The notes under the pieces were generated by a model that was given only the letters and a program-made list of their open reading frames with translations, did no database searches and had not been told where the DNA came from. A stretch of 64,000 nt of DNA. Source: Panonychus citri (taxonomy: Eukaryota; Arthropoda; Arachnida; Trombidiformes; Tetranychidae). Positions within the stretch are counted from its first letter, which is position 1; each line of letters opens with the position of its first letter. Positions 26,801 through 38,106 of the stretch are shown in pieces. The DNA lies in the NCBI RefSeq assembly GCF_014898815.1, contig NW_026515507.1, forward strand, positions 124,001 to 188,000. Direction: 5' to 3'. A program made the translations under genes and the position numbers.

Positions 26801-28506
26801 ATCAGAAAATTTTCAGTTGGAACTTTTTTATTTTAATTTCTCATGGAATTGACTTTTTTGACTTACCTGTGATCATGGTGATGATCTAAATCTTGTTAGT
26901 CTTCCGGAATTACAGCTTTCTTATCAAGAGATTCCTTTGTTTTTTGTTCTAAGATGATCAGCTAAATGAATTCCATGAATACCTATGCTAATGAGATGTT
27001 ATCAAGCATTTTCTTCCTCCGAATAGACTAACCTCCAAATAGGTCTATGGCCAGAATTGTAAGGAAATTCTGATGATAATGTTATAACATTATTTCGACA
27101 GACTATTTATCACAAATTGTTTCAGTCTCTTCTTTTTCTTTTACACCTTGAATATTAAGATGGAACTTTAAATTTCATGAGAAACTTTTCTCCACTTATA
27201 TATTTCTTGAATATAACTGATCTTTTTTTTCTGATTGAAAGGTTGCTTTTTTTTACCATCCATAGTGTTGCATGTTGGTTTTACCTTAATATCTACAATT
27301 TTGATTGATGATTTCTGAATAGTTTTCATGGGCCTAAATCAATATAAAGGATATTGATTTTTATCCAAACCAAAATATGTAATTTTGTTAATTTGATGAA
27401 GACAAATTGATTCAATTTTGTGACATTTATCTAGATGGCAGATTTTTTCATCATATCAAATTTTGAATAATCATGAACTCAGATGAACTTTTTCCTTTTA
27501 TCATTGAACAATAATAGTTACTCTGAAACGCTCGGGTGGTTTGCAGGGAGAAAAGGTTTGTCCCTATGACCAGAAGAGGAAACCTTAATCAATTTACCCG
27601 AGAATCATTTTATTAATTATCATGAATTTTAGTGTTTCCAAAAATCTTCAATTAATCTGAGTATATTGGTGTAGTTACTTTCAAGCAAAAAGTTCTGATT
27701 CAGAATATGAAATGAAAGTAGCATGGATACCTTGAAATAACTGAAGCGCTTACATGAACCAGATTAAATCTTCAGTATCAATCAATCATTTCAATAAGTT
27801 ATCATCACATTCAAAGGGGGAAATCATTTCGATCTCTGTTGGTTTTTTTGTCTTGACAAAATTCAATTTAAACTCAATCTCATATCATCTACTCTGAATG
27901 TCTTCATTTGTATTTTGAATGAAAAAAAAGCATTGATGTTGATTGATTTTCGTCAGCAAATTCAACCATGATACAATTTGCAAAACAGATGATTCCTTGT
28001 TCATCAAATCAAACCTAAAGATTGATTATACGTTGACTTGGAAAATAGTTTCACCATGAATCCCATTCCGCAACAGGCTCAATGAACATTTATCATGTTA
28101 ATATTTTCACTGCTATTATTTCAATAGTAATCCAAGAATTGGAAAATAATAATCAATTGAAAGAAAAGAAAGAAATGTTTCTCTCATAATCAAAATCTCT
28201 GGTGACAATAATAATAATAAATCTTTTATCATTGAGATGTTTACATCATGTAAAACATGGAGAGAGAGAAAAAGAGATTGAGATAGAGAGGCAGAGAAAA
28301 ATCTCTGTAATAATTTCATCTGATCACCAATAAGTTAATATCTTTGATATAATATTAACAAAAATGTTCACCTTTCAATCTTATCTCAGAATTCTTGCTG
28401 AGAGAATGATGATCATCATGGGAAGAGATAAAGGTGAAAATGAAAGAGTCTTACATTGAATGCAAACTGAACATTCCAAGTAACATATACTTTGTACCAT
28501 GTATAT

Positions 28507-28509
<3 letters not shown>

Positions 28510-28570
<61 letters not shown>
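28510..28570. repeat. (TC)n microsatellite, the longest in the window
   Basis: About 30 uninterrupted TC units, then ATTCTCTCTC and TATC repeats. Spurious Leu-Ser and Arg-Glu ORFs arise from it on both strands. Confidence 0.95.
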
Positions 28571-28573
<3 letters not shown>

Positions 28574-29569
28574 CTCTCTCATTCTCTCTATCTATCTATC
28601 TCTTAACCATTATCTCTGTTGTTGTTATCAATGATGATTATTATTACTATTCTAAAAGAAGATGAAAAGAGATAAGATAAAGAAAAATAAGGAAATATCA
28701 TCACGAGAAATGATTTAACATCATCATCATCATCTCATTTCATGATCATTTTCATTATCATTACTCCTTTGGAAACTAAATCAGTATCTTTGACTTTGAA
28801 CCTGAATAAATGAATGAGAGACACAATTTTCATTACAACATAAGGAGAAATATCCTCATCCATTTATTATTATATTAACACTCATCATTCATTAAGAATT
28901 ACTTTATATTTATCACGATGGTACTTATTAATTCAGAGAGCTCAGAAGAGAATCCTCATCTTCTTCTGTTCATTCAAATTCAAATTGTAAAAGTAGTTGG
29001 ACAATGCTCATCATTGATTAGTATTAAGCTAAAAAAAGAGGTCAATCAATCGATTATTGGAAGTGATTAATTTCAAGGTTAATTGTCAGGAAACTCTGTA
29101 TTCAGTTCAAGTAAATGAGACGTTTTTTCATTCAACTTTTCACTCTCAATTACTATTCTAGCCCTTTGTCAAATGATCTCAATAGTAATAATAATTGTAT
29201 TATAATTATTTTCCATTAACATTTAAAGTTAATGAATTTATTCACATTTGGAAACATTTTCTTTCAGTAATAAACTGTTTTCCTTTGCAAATGATTCAAA
29301 GGTATTCATTCATTAAGTAAGTATTCATTTTGTCCGATATTATAAGTGAATTAAAAGTTACTCATGAATTACCATGAGTTAAATTGTGTGAGTATTGATT
29401 AGATTATAAAATGATTTGAAAGATGAAGGTGTCAAGGAACAAAAAAAAAGTTCAATTTTCGATTCTCAGTTTTATATTTAATTCTCATTTCATGTTTAAA
29501 CCTTTTCTCTTAATATTACTTTTTCTGTATATCATTATCTTCTCAATGGAATGTGTCATTTAATCCTTT

Positions 29570-29604
29570 CCTCCTCCTCCTCCTCATCATCATCATCATC
29601 ATCA
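29570..29604. repeat. Compound (CTC)n(CAT)n microsatellite
   Basis: A CTC run passes into a CAT run of about six units. It lies about 110 bases before the retrotransposon. Confidence 0.9.
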
Positions 29605-29711
29605 GCATCTCGCTCTCTTCTATTTCTTTTGCTTCCAATTTCTTGTTGAGAAAAGTTCATGATATTTATCTTTCATCTTCTATCATCTAGACTTTGTTAT
29701 TAGATTAGTTT

Positions 29712-29716
29712 CTCTC
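29712..29716. repeat. Target-site duplication, left copy (CTCTC)
   Basis: Five bases directly before the 5' LTR match the five directly after the 3' LTR. A 5-bp duplication is typical of gypsy integrases. The word is low in complexity, so a chance match is not negligible, but the exact placement at both LTR ends supports it. The target appears to have been a short CT-rich run. Confidence 0.75.
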
Positions 29717-30557
29717 TGTCAGGGAAAATTCCGTCCTCATTGATTTTCTTTCAATATTCCTAATGGAACTTTTTCCCAAAATCTTTAGACAATTGAACTA
29801 ATCTAAATTAGTCTAGTCTAAAGACGTTTTCATTTTATTTTTATCTTTATTTTAACTTTTTATTTTGATTTACCTTTGAGTAATTTGTTTTTCTTTATCT
29901 TCAGTTACTCTAATGAGACATTAATTTAACCTTATGGTTAATGATATTAATCTAATGATTAATTTTAATCTCATCTTCTCCCCTTATCTTATGTACTATG
30001 ATAAGGCTATAACCTTTTCTTTATTAATTTTGTTTTTCTATGTAACCAATTTGATGATTGGGCATAAAAAAGCCAAGTTACCATTTATGGTAATGTCTAA
30101 TGACAAAGCTTAATGGCGCTAAAATTATGTTCCAATTATCAACCATATTTTAACCAAAAAGAAGTTAGTTAACTCTGAGATCTTCAAGAGTAAATAACTC
30201 ATTCTCTAAAGAGAAAATTTAACTTTCTTTGTAAAGGCTAAGGCCTAATTTTCATGTTCTTTCTTTTAATTTTCATTAATAAATGTTTCAGCAGAATTTA
30301 CAATTTCTAATAATCTTAATTCAGTGAGTAAACTCGGATAAGTGAGTTAAAGTTATCCTAAAAGAATTTGGTAAGACTGGGATTGTGAAGGGCCAGTTGA
30401 ATCTCTTGTGATAGTAGCTTTAATAACTAAAGTTAACAATTAACCAATTGATTCTCTTTACGTTAGTAGTTTAGATTACCTTAGTTAGAATCCTACAAAG
30501 CCTAATCCACCTCACATCACATCATCTCTCCAAACATTCATCTATTTTTCCCTTTCA
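29717..30557 (+). repeat. 5' long terminal repeat (841 bp)
   Basis: It starts TGTCAGG and ends ...CCCTTTCA, the usual TG...CA ends. Compared with the downstream copy I count about 12 length differences: eleven in single-base runs and one extra GT dinucleotide. I see no base substitution. It contains an AATAAA signal at 30278-30283 and a TATAA at about 30008-30012 that could serve a promoter. A pair of 8-base inverted arms (CTTTAGAC and GTCTAAAG) lies near its 5' end. U3, R and U5 borders cannot be placed from sequence alone. Confidence 0.95.
30278..30283 (+). promoter_or_regulatory. AATAAA polyadenylation signal in 5' LTR
   Basis: Exact hexamer, repeated at 39609-39614 in the 3' LTR, where it would act to end the element's transcript. 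Its use is inferred from position. Confidence 0.55.
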
Positions 30558-30679
30558 CATGGCGAGGATACCAGGATATCTTTAATAATCACCCGTGTTT
30601 CAACTCTAAAAAGTGTTAGTGTAATTCTGTGCTGTTAAAGTGCTAAAGCCAATTAACAAACAAAAACTCAAAAGAGTAA
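30558..30679 (+). promoter_or_regulatory. Retrotransposon leader with possible splice donor
   Basis: This untranslated leader lies between the 5' LTR and the first gag ATG (30680). After the primer-binding site it holds no other open frame of note. The sequence AAGA|GTAAAT (GT at 30676-30677) has the form of a 5' splice site and lies four bases before the gag start. Used together with an acceptor near 36402 it would produce an mRNA for the downstream coding region. The splice is inferred and not demonstrated. Confidence 0.4.
30560..30577 (+). promoter_or_regulatory. Candidate tRNA primer-binding site
   Basis: Two bases after the 5' LTR the sequence reads TGGCGAGGATACCAGGAT. TGG is the complement of a tRNA 3' CCA end, and the position is the standard one for minus-strand priming. 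The implied tRNA would have a G discriminator base and an acceptor strand complementary to GAGGATA. I could not match this to a common primer tRNA from memory. Position and TGG support the call; tRNA identity is unknown. Confidence 0.7.
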
Positions 30680-32225
30680 ATGGTTACTCGTTCAGGAAAA
30701 CAATTCCTAAAAGAAATTTCAACAAATTCTCTAGAAAGAACAAATTCTACGGATAGTGTTTCATCAAACGTGAGCTCTGTCGCTACAAGTTACTCTTCTA
30801 CCGTCCCGTACAATTACTCCCCCGACAAGATGGATAAAGTGTCAACCTTACCAGTTGATGAAGTTATTAATCTTCTAAAGAAATACGAGGTCACAATTCC
30901 TTTAAGAAGCCAAACAACCCGAAACTAAAAGAGGTAATAAAACTCATTTCGTATTACATGGTACTCAGATCTCAGAAGAAGACATAGGAGACCTAATGGT
31001 AAACGAAATTTCGAGGAAGAAATCCCAGAGTGGTTAACGTGCTGCAAATTGGGATTAGTCGAATCCGAAATTCAGAAGATATTAACTGAAGTTGGTCGAA
31101 CAATCGAAGATATTGCTGCTTCATCAGAGGACCTGAAGTCACTCAAATTACCAATAGTTACCGTCGGAAATTGGAAAAGTAATTGACGAATTTAATAGGA
31201 GGAATCGCGCTGATTCCCCGCCTATGGAGCTAGAAGACCTTGAGGAAGAAGCATCAACGATTGCTGATGTTACAACAAATTCTAAAGAATTACTAATGTC
31301 TGGACTTAAAATGATCGCTGAACAATTCATGAATTCAACAAGAAAAGATCCTAAAGTGATCGAATTCGTCAAAGGTGAAAACATGTCAGAATGGATTGAC
31401 AAAACAGTTAATCGCCTCGATTTGGAAGATTGTGACGAAGCTACCAAACTAAGATGTTTAAAAAAAGGGCTCGCACACGAAATACTCAGCTTAAGCCAGC
31501 GTATTGATGCTAACATAGTTGACTATGGTCTTTATGTAAAAGCTTTAAGAGAAAAATTAGCAATGCCCTCGTTGGTTGCTATGTCTCATTTCAAGTTGCG
31601 AAATTACAAATACCATGTAAGCAGTACACCAACAGAATTCCTAATGGAATTGAAAAAGTTAATCACCCAAGTGAAAGGTGCCCCTCCTGAAGAGAAAGGA
31701 TTTTTATTTGATGTCATCACCCATTTGCCGGACAATATCCAACAAGAGATATATGATCTTGGACAAAATCAAAGTGAGGAAGGAATCCTCAACGTAATGT
31801 TTAGACATCATTCCAATTTTAAACTTCAAAAGGAGAAAAGTCGAGTTTCAACTCAACATGGAAATCGTAATTTCCAAAAGGATGGTAAACCTAGAGGACA
31901 TGAGAAAGCATCTCATCCGCCTAAAGGTAACGGAAAATTTTGTACTGAATGTAAAAGAATGGTCACAATCGTGATGAATGTTTTATCCTTCATCCTGAAC
32001 TTAAAACTTATAAGTCTAAACAAGAAGCCCAAGCTGCTACAACAACTTCTCAAGCTAAAGCTTCTAAGCCTACAGTTCAATCGTTAGCTGAACTTATTTC
32101 TGATTCAATGTTACCTGATGGTATGAGAGACAACAAAGTTGTGTTCTCAGTTTCAAACAACGAAACACCAGTGTTAACACAATTAGGTGATATTATTGAA
32201 CACATGGCTCTAGAATCTAACCTTC
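30680..32225 (+). CDS. gag: gag polyprotein (frame-interrupted), capsid and CCHC nucleocapsid
   Basis: Gag would form the virus-like particle and bind the element's RNA. The start ATG at 30680 is the first after the leader and opens MVTRSGKQF. The frame breaks near 30928, and pieces in other frames bridge to a long open stretch at 31224-32087. That stretch is acidic at first, then has capsid-like helical sequence including a part around FKLRNYKYHVSSTP. Near the end is a zinc knuckle: Cys codons at 31941 and 31950, His at 31964, Cys at 31978. The frame shifts inside it, at an A-rich run after the second Cys, so its second half (NGHNRDEC) is read in another frame. Coding-like sequence then continues to about 32225. 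The capsid part is assigned by position and the nucleocapsid by its motif. Confidence 0.8.
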
Positions 32226-32735
32226 GTTACACCTGAACGATACTACCTTGGTTCTTCTCGTGTGCTGTTAGATAGTAGAGCTACCGCTTCGGTATTGGAC
32301 TATGAGAAAGCCCGTGAACTTGGTGTTCACATTCGACCAGCCATAAGTGCCCTAAAAGGAATTGCTGGAACTCTAAAAACTATCGGATATGCTTACGCTG
32401 CAGTAAGACATGTCTCTTTACCTGATACCCGATTGTTAAAGATACAAATTGTGGAAAATTTTGAGCCAGTTTTTCTCTTAGGAAATACTTTCTTTCATCT
32501 GTACTACATGAACATTGATTCAAATGGCTATTACCATACCTGTTCTGCTCGTGCTGAAGCAGATTCAAAATTGTTACCTGCTAACTTCTTCTTTCGCTTC
32601 TGTACTCCAAGGGAGACAGAAAACATTCTATCCTCTGCTGCTAAGCCTGGACTTTGTCAAAAGACTCGTTTATCCATATTGGAAGAAATTAAATTCGAGG
32701 ATGAAAAGGAAGAAGAAAAGTCCAACAAAGATTGA
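32215..32735 (+). CDS. pol: Retropepsin-like aspartic protease region of pol
   Basis: The protease would cut the Gag and Pol polyproteins during particle maturation. The open frame continues upstream of its first ATG to about 32215. It carries the active-site segment VLLDSRATASVL followed by a later hydrophobic FLLGNTFF, which resembles the ILGxD/N segment of retropepsins. The usual active-site triplet is D-S/T-G; here the third residue is R (AGA, one base from GGA). That would be expected to damage the enzyme if the base is real. The frame ends at 32735, and the pol frame resumes after a small shift in a GAA/A-rich stretch. No separate start codon is convincing, so expression as part of a Gag-Pol fusion is likely. 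Confidence 0.75.
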
Positions 32736-32739
32736 GACT

Positions 32740-33850
32740 AAAATTGATTATGATATCTTGGAAGATAAAAAGCAAAATGCTAAAGCAGTTGATCAACAAT
32801 TCATCTTAAAAGTCACCGAAATGGAAATGAGTGTGAATGAAAATCACCATTTAGATTTTCGAAATCGTATTAAACAGCAAATCAATCCAGATTTATCCAA
32901 AGACAAAAAGAAAGATCTAATAGATCTATTGGAACAATTTCCTAACGTCTTTAGTAAAGATCGAAAAGACCTTGGTTTCGTCTCTAAAGAGATTTGTCCT
33001 GTTACGATTAATATCGGAGATAATGTTATCCCGTTTCAAAAACCTTATCCTGCCACAATTGACAAAAGGAAAGAGTTTAAAAAGATAATCGACGACCTAA
33101 AGGCTGCTGATATCGTCGAAGAGTCAACCTCAGAAGGAGGTTGTCCATCAATGTTGGTACCCAAACCTGATGGTACCTTTAGGATGGTCATTGATTACAG
33201 ATTATTGAATCGATTGACTAGTGTCCCTAAATTTCCAATGCCTCGAATTGAAGATTGTTACGAAACAATCAGAGGAGCTCGATATTTCAATAGTTTTGAT
33301 TTATCACAGGGCTATTACCAAATTGAACTTCCTGAAGAAGAAGAAGAAAACAGTTTTCGTCACTCCAGATAGTAAACTCCAGTTTAAAAGACTTCCTATG
33401 GGACTAACGGGAGCTCCGTTCATTTTCCAAAATTTCATCAATAAAGTATTGGATGGCCTCCAGTATAACCAATGTATCGGTTACTTTGATGATGTGCCAG
33501 TTATGGGAAGAGATTGGAAAGAATTACTAGAGATGACTAAAGTCGTGTTACAACGTTTTCAAAAATTCAACTTAAAAGTTCGTTTGGAAAAGTGCAAATT
33601 CGGATATGAGGAAATCCCTCTTCTTGGACACTTGGTAAATGGAGAAGGTATAAAACCAGATCCAACTAAAGTTGCTGCTTTAAAAGCACTTCCATATCCA
33701 ACCTCAGTTAAAGAATTGCAGTCGATAATGGGTTGTTATAACTATTTTTCACGGTATATAAAAGACTTCGCTAAATTAGCCGCACCGTTATACCGATTAA
33801 TTTCTAAAGAAAGAAAATTTAAGATGTTGCCTGAAGACAAAAGGCATTAG
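32740..33850 (+). CDS. pol: Reverse transcriptase region of pol
   Basis: This region copies the element RNA into DNA. Seen in order: the gypsy-type lead-in VFSKDRKDLG; MLVPKPDGTFRMVIDYR; motif A region with FNSFDLSQGYYQIEL; LPMGLTGAPFIFQNFI; the catalytic YFDD box (Tyr codon at 33482); and a thumb/connection part with LLGHLV and GCYNYFSRYIKDFAKLAAPLY. The frame is broken once inside the domain, in the GAAGAAGAAGAA run at about 33337-33355. It breaks again at its junction with RNase H (about 33839-33850) in an AAAAGG run. All core motifs are otherwise complete, so the breaks look like run-length errors. The open frame on the minus strand at the protease border is antisense shadow. Confidence 0.93.
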
Positions 33851-36153
33851 ATCATTTGAAACAATCACTGATCGAAACTACAATGCTAACGCATTACAAC
33901 CCTGATCTTAAAAGAAAAATTGCAGTGGATGCATCTCATATTGCCGTTGGAGGAATTTTACTCCAAGAGGACAATAAATCTGAAAATTATCATAAAGATA
34001 CACCAATCGACAAAATTAAAGATTGGGTTCCGATATCTTTTTTCTCACAAAAATTGCTAAAGCACCAATTATCGTACACCGTCTCTGAAAAGGAGTTATT
34101 GGCGATACTAATTGGAATCGAGAAATTCAAACATTATTTGGATGGTACAGAATTTCTGGTCGAAACTGACCATCACGCCTTATGTCAGCTACCAAAGATA
34201 AACTTCAAGAATGGTAGATTACAACGGTGGGCAATTATGCTTGGAGCATATAATTTTAAAGTGGCCTATCGGCAAGGACCAACTCATGCCCCCGATTGCT
34301 TTAGCAGATACCAGAACGAATGGGAACACCGAAAGGTAATTGATCCAGAACAAGAATTTTTGGACAAAGTTTATTCCTTCAATTCTAATGAATCATTCGA
34401 AGAACATGGTATCGATCGTGCTGTTAACATTATAATGTTTGGTCTTGGAAACCCATTTTACAACCTAAAGGAACCGAAGGAAATCATTTACATGGTAAAA
34501 GAAACAAATCCATGGTTCGAAAAGGTAAAAGCTTTTCAAAGCCAAGACCCAAATTGCAACAAAATCAAAGAGTTAATACTCGCCAACAACAAAGCAGCTA
34601 AAGCTAAATTTCAAATAAGAAATGATTTAGTTTATCGAATCGACCCAAAAATTTTCGGTCAATATCGATTAATCATTGGTCCTGAAATTCTGAAAGAAGT
34701 TTTCGAAGAGGAACATTCATCTCCCTTCTCTGGACATTTTGGTTTCGAAAAGACTTACTTGGCTATAGCCAAAAGATTCTACATGAAATACATGTATGAT
34801 GAAGTCTTAAAACTTTGCAATAATTGCAACATTTGTGCTGTTAATAAATCAAGTAACATCATTTATGTGGATCCAGTTAAGAAAGAAATTCCTAACAGAA
34901 TCTTTGGAAGATTAGAAATGGACGCACTTGGTCCTTTCCACATTGGAACTTCTCAAAAAGTTATCCTCGTCCTAATAGACACTCTCTCAAGATATGTATT
35001 TGCTCGAATCTATTCAAACCAACAGACTAAACAAGTCAGAAAGTTCTTAGACGATTTCATCTGTACTCATGGTACCCCTGAAGTTATTCAATCCGACCAA
35101 GGATCGAATTTCATGAGTTTAGAGCTAGAGCAATACTTCAAAGAAAAGGGAATAAAACATGTGAACTCATCACCTTATCACCCTGAAACCCAAGGATTGG
35201 TTGAGAGAATGAACAAGACTATAGCCGAAAGATTGAGGACTTTAATCAATAAGTTTGGAACTAAGAATTTACCTGAAAGTTTACAAAAGTCCATCTTCGC
35301 AATAAATGCATCGATCCACAAGATCACTAGATTTGCCCCATTCTTTCTTGTCTATGGACAAATGCCTCGGAAGAAATTGGATAATCTTCTCAATCTAGAC
35401 AACAATGTACCTTTTACGGTAAATGAAGCCAGAAATTTAGCTATCGCTCGCCTAAAAGCACAACAAGATTACTATTGTAATCGAATGAAAATCCTTCATT
35501 CACAATCGCCTTACAAAATTGGTGAATTCTTATGGGTAAAAGATGAATCTCATTCTAAAGAATTGAGTAAGAAATTAAGTGAAAAATATCATGGTCCTTA
35601 TCTTATCTATGGTATAAGAAATGGAGCTGTCAAGTTATTAAACCCTGAAACTATCGAGTTGTTCATTGTCAATGTTAAGAACACGAAACTCTATAGAGGA
35701 GAAATGACCTTAAGGATGAAGCTCTTAAAAGATACCTACTTCAACACCAGTGATAAATCGTGGTTAGAGTTAAATCGCCAAATAGATGAAGAATCAACTG
35801 AAAGTTCTAATGAAAAAGACCAACCCAAGGAATATAATGATATGAATGAAATCGATGCCGATCAAAGTCAAAGTCTAAATGACAATTCAACTGAAATGAT
35901 CGAAAAAATGGCTAAAACCAATAATGCAAATTCGGATATCTTGGTAAAGAAAACAACGAGATTAAGTGCCGATAAACAATTGATTTCGAATCAACAAAAT
36001 GTTTTATCTAATGATAATGATAAGCTCTTAACTCGTTTCCAAAGGAAACAACAACAAATTTTGATGATCTATTTTACAAGCACTAAAGTGAAACAAGATA
36101 ACCATCAATGGTTTAATCAAGAGATTAAAAAGCTTGTGACTCAAAACAATTAA
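33846..36153 (+). CDS. pol: RNase H and integrase region of pol
   Basis: A single open frame of about 765 codons. RNase H, which removes RNA from the hybrid, shows Asp at codon 25 (VDAS), Glu at 80 (SEKELL) and Asp at 105 (ETDHHAL). Integrase, which inserts the cDNA, has a zinc-binding H287-x6-H294 and C321-x2-C324. Its catalytic Asp356, Asp414 and Glu450 are in exact D-x35-E spacing. A GPY/F module (YHGPYLIYG) follows, then an acidic Ser/Asn-rich tail. No chromodomain is seen. Every catalytic residue is present, so this part looks functional. Codon 1 at 33856 is a methionine inside the RNase H lead-in and not a true start; the region is translated as part of Pol. It ends 275 bases before the downstream coding region. 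Confidence 0.95.
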
Positions 36154-36427
36154 CCAAACATTGTGCTGTTTGAAGCTAATTAACGGCTCTAAAAGCCAAA
36201 GCTTCTTAATCATCAACTTTGTGACGTCAATCATTTTCTCGTGTTTCCACCAATCAATTTGGTATAAAAGAAGCAAAGTCAAAGGAACAACTTTAGTCTG
36301 TGTTTTACTGTTCACCTGGTTAACTGTCAAATTAATTTTGTTAATCTCGTTCTCGTCTAAAGACTTTAAGTTTTCTTTTGAAAAATTTTGTGATTTTATC
36401 AGATTAAATCAAGTGAAATCCATTAAA
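36154..36427 (+). promoter_or_regulatory. Gap between pol and third coding region, with possible splice acceptor
   Basis: It contains T-rich sequence ending TTTTATCAG (AG at 36401-36402), a good 3' splice site form. The next ATG, at 36428, opens the third coding region. An in-frame upstream extension would read a hydrophobic stretch, but it has no convincing start context. I read it as untranslated leader of a spliced subgenomic mRNA; a membrane anchor is the less likely alternative. Confidence 0.35.
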
Positions 36428-37270
36428 ATGGAAGAAAAAGTTGAATCTTCCGAATCATCTGATTCAACAACAACTACCAATTCTACAGAATCATTGATCA
36501 TGGATTGGCCTCAAGACCGAATGGTCAATTTAAACAATTCTGTTTCATCATCTACTGAAAATGAAAGTGTTCCTAATGGAAAAGTGATGAAAATGTAATC
36601 ACAGTTGATGAATCAAGTTCTTCTGAAAAATTGAGGTAGCAAAGGAAACTAAATCACCTTATCCAGGACCTGAAGACTACCCATGGTCTGAAGATGAATA
36701 TCCAGCACCATTACCTGTTCGGCCATTGCCTGATTATGTCTCTAAGGAGAAATTTTTGAAGTGAAAAATAAAGTTATCGCTAAAGCCGAACACTTAAGTG
36801 AAAAGAAGAAATTGTTCATCCAACACATCAAAGAAAAAATCTATTTTAACATCATCAATGATGAAAAGGTCTTTGATGTTGAAGTTCCTGAACTACCTAT
36901 TGGTTTAACCCGTTCAAAGGTAATCCTAAAGGAAATAAATTCAATAATGAAAACAATTTCGTGTCACTTATGTGAAAATATAACCATCAACCCAAGGCTC
37001 TGTATCAGTTGTAAACAATGGTATTGCCATGAGTGTATCATTTGGCTCAACTCATGGGTTGAAATTTTCAACTTTACTCCATTCACCAAGAAATGTGAAT
37101 TTCTGTGTATCAACAATTCATGTGTTACCAAGTTTTATCCTCAGGATAAATACCCATTTTATGGAGGTGTTGAAAACGAAAGTGTTTTTAAACTGTACAA
37201 TGAAGCTTTCTTCATTTGTAGAAGATCAAATTGCTTTATAAAGCTAAAGCTGCCAATATGCTTCTCATGA
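36428..37270 (+). CDS. Third coding region, N-terminal part with RING-like zinc finger (frame-interrupted)
   Basis: Not a known retrotransposon protein. The ATG at 36428 opens MEEKVESSESSDSTTTTNS, an acidic Ser/Thr-rich start. It continues across shifts at about 36590 and 36640-36760 through a Pro/Asp/Glu-rich linker (PLPVRPLPDYV). It then enters a longer open stretch (36761-37270) containing a cysteine cluster. The cluster is C-x2-C-x9-C-x2-C-x4-C-H-x-C, first Cys codon at 36962, followed by CIIWLNSW, then three further cysteines. The spacing and the W after the last C recall RING or related E3-type fingers, but a clear second half with H-C pairs is missing. Known: RING domains bind zinc and often ubiquitin-conjugating enzymes. 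Inferred: a protein-interaction or nucleic-acid-binding role. The frames probably form one ORF with the regions up to 39042. Confidence 0.6.
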
Positions 37271-38106
37271 AGCTCAGTGTCGTCGTGGCCTAAAGGAAGA
37301 AAACTTTGAAGTTAATCTAAATGAAACCTTTAAATCTGGTGCTACACGAAAAGAATTGGCTGCTCAACATCGTCGACTTGCTGATGTTTTACCAGTTCAA
37401 GTGAAAGAGGCTATTGCCAATCAACCCGACGAATCGTTAAAATCTTATGATAGTCAAGCGGCCCGATGGGAAGAAAATTTAATGTTCTTGCCTGTCTTGC
37501 AGTGGAAAAGGAAGCAAATCCTGATGATCCCTGATTAGCTCCAGCTGCAATCAAGTTATGCCAATATTGGTACTCATTATTGGTCAGTTTATAAAAGATC
37601 TGTTGATGTGAATGCCCCATTGATGAATCTGAAATGTTCCTAGAGGAAGTTATTGGGCTCGAACCCATTGTTGGTAAAACCACCCCTGGAACTATTACTC
37701 GACCGGCTACAATCAGATGGAAATCAGTTCCTGATTATCTTTAAGGAGCTCAAGCCAATGGTTGGCCTATTTCAATGGTTTACCAAGACGACGTCGTGGT
37801 AATGAAGACGTGCTCATATCTAAAGATAATGAAGGTGAATCAATGCCTACATTCGGATCGATCCGTTCAGCCGTTTGAACGAAGATGAAAAGAAAATCTA
37901 ATGAAAACAATCTTGAATCATATCCAAGTCTTCGTGGTCTTCATCGTGACCTTCGCTGAACCCGATGCTAATGCATCTCAACCCCATCAATCTCTTCAAA
38001 ATCCTCTTATAAGGAAAAACAAAAGAGATAATAAAACAACAAAAGTTGGAACATTTTTCAACAAATCAGCTATTGACTTTCCGTCTCGCTGCTGATTTTC
38101 AACAAA
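37257..38106 (+). CDS. Third coding region, middle part (fragmented)
   Basis: Coding-like pieces in changing frames link the RING-like part to the exonuclease-like domain. The clearest runs from about 37257 to 37538 and includes HEAQCRRGLKEENFEVNLN and KELAAQHRRLADVLPVQVK, a charged helical segment. Later pieces include EEVIGLEPIVGKTTPG (about 37640-37680), a basic LPRRRRGNEDV (about 37780-37805), and a Ser/Gln/Lys-rich stretch (about 37940-38090). No family recognised. Breaks fall near short runs, as elsewhere in the element, so a continuous ORF in an error-free sequence is likely. Two coding segments in the same order and orientation on both sides support this. Confidence 0.5.

Larger units (their letters stand above)
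15920..29711. other. AT-rich non-coding block
   Basis: No gene is supported. It contains AAT, GAT and CT microsatellites and a 15-base palindrome at 20633-20647. Some potential minus-strand splice donors (for example CAG|GTAAG near 26865) occur without a recognisable coding exon. The longest open frame (22601-22930, minus) is Phe/Ser/Leu-rich and has no family resemblance. Confidence 0.65.

Noticed and set aside
31148..31516. 122-codon minus-strand frame
   Set aside because: Antisense to the gag open frame and explained by its codon pattern.
36028..36330. 100-codon minus-strand frame
   Set aside because: Antisense shadow across the end of integrase and the following gap.
36161..36427. Hydrophobic upstream extension of the third coding region as an envelope-like membrane segment
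   Set aside because: No signal peptide or envelope cysteine pattern; the splice acceptor at 36402 and the ATG at 36428 give a simpler start.
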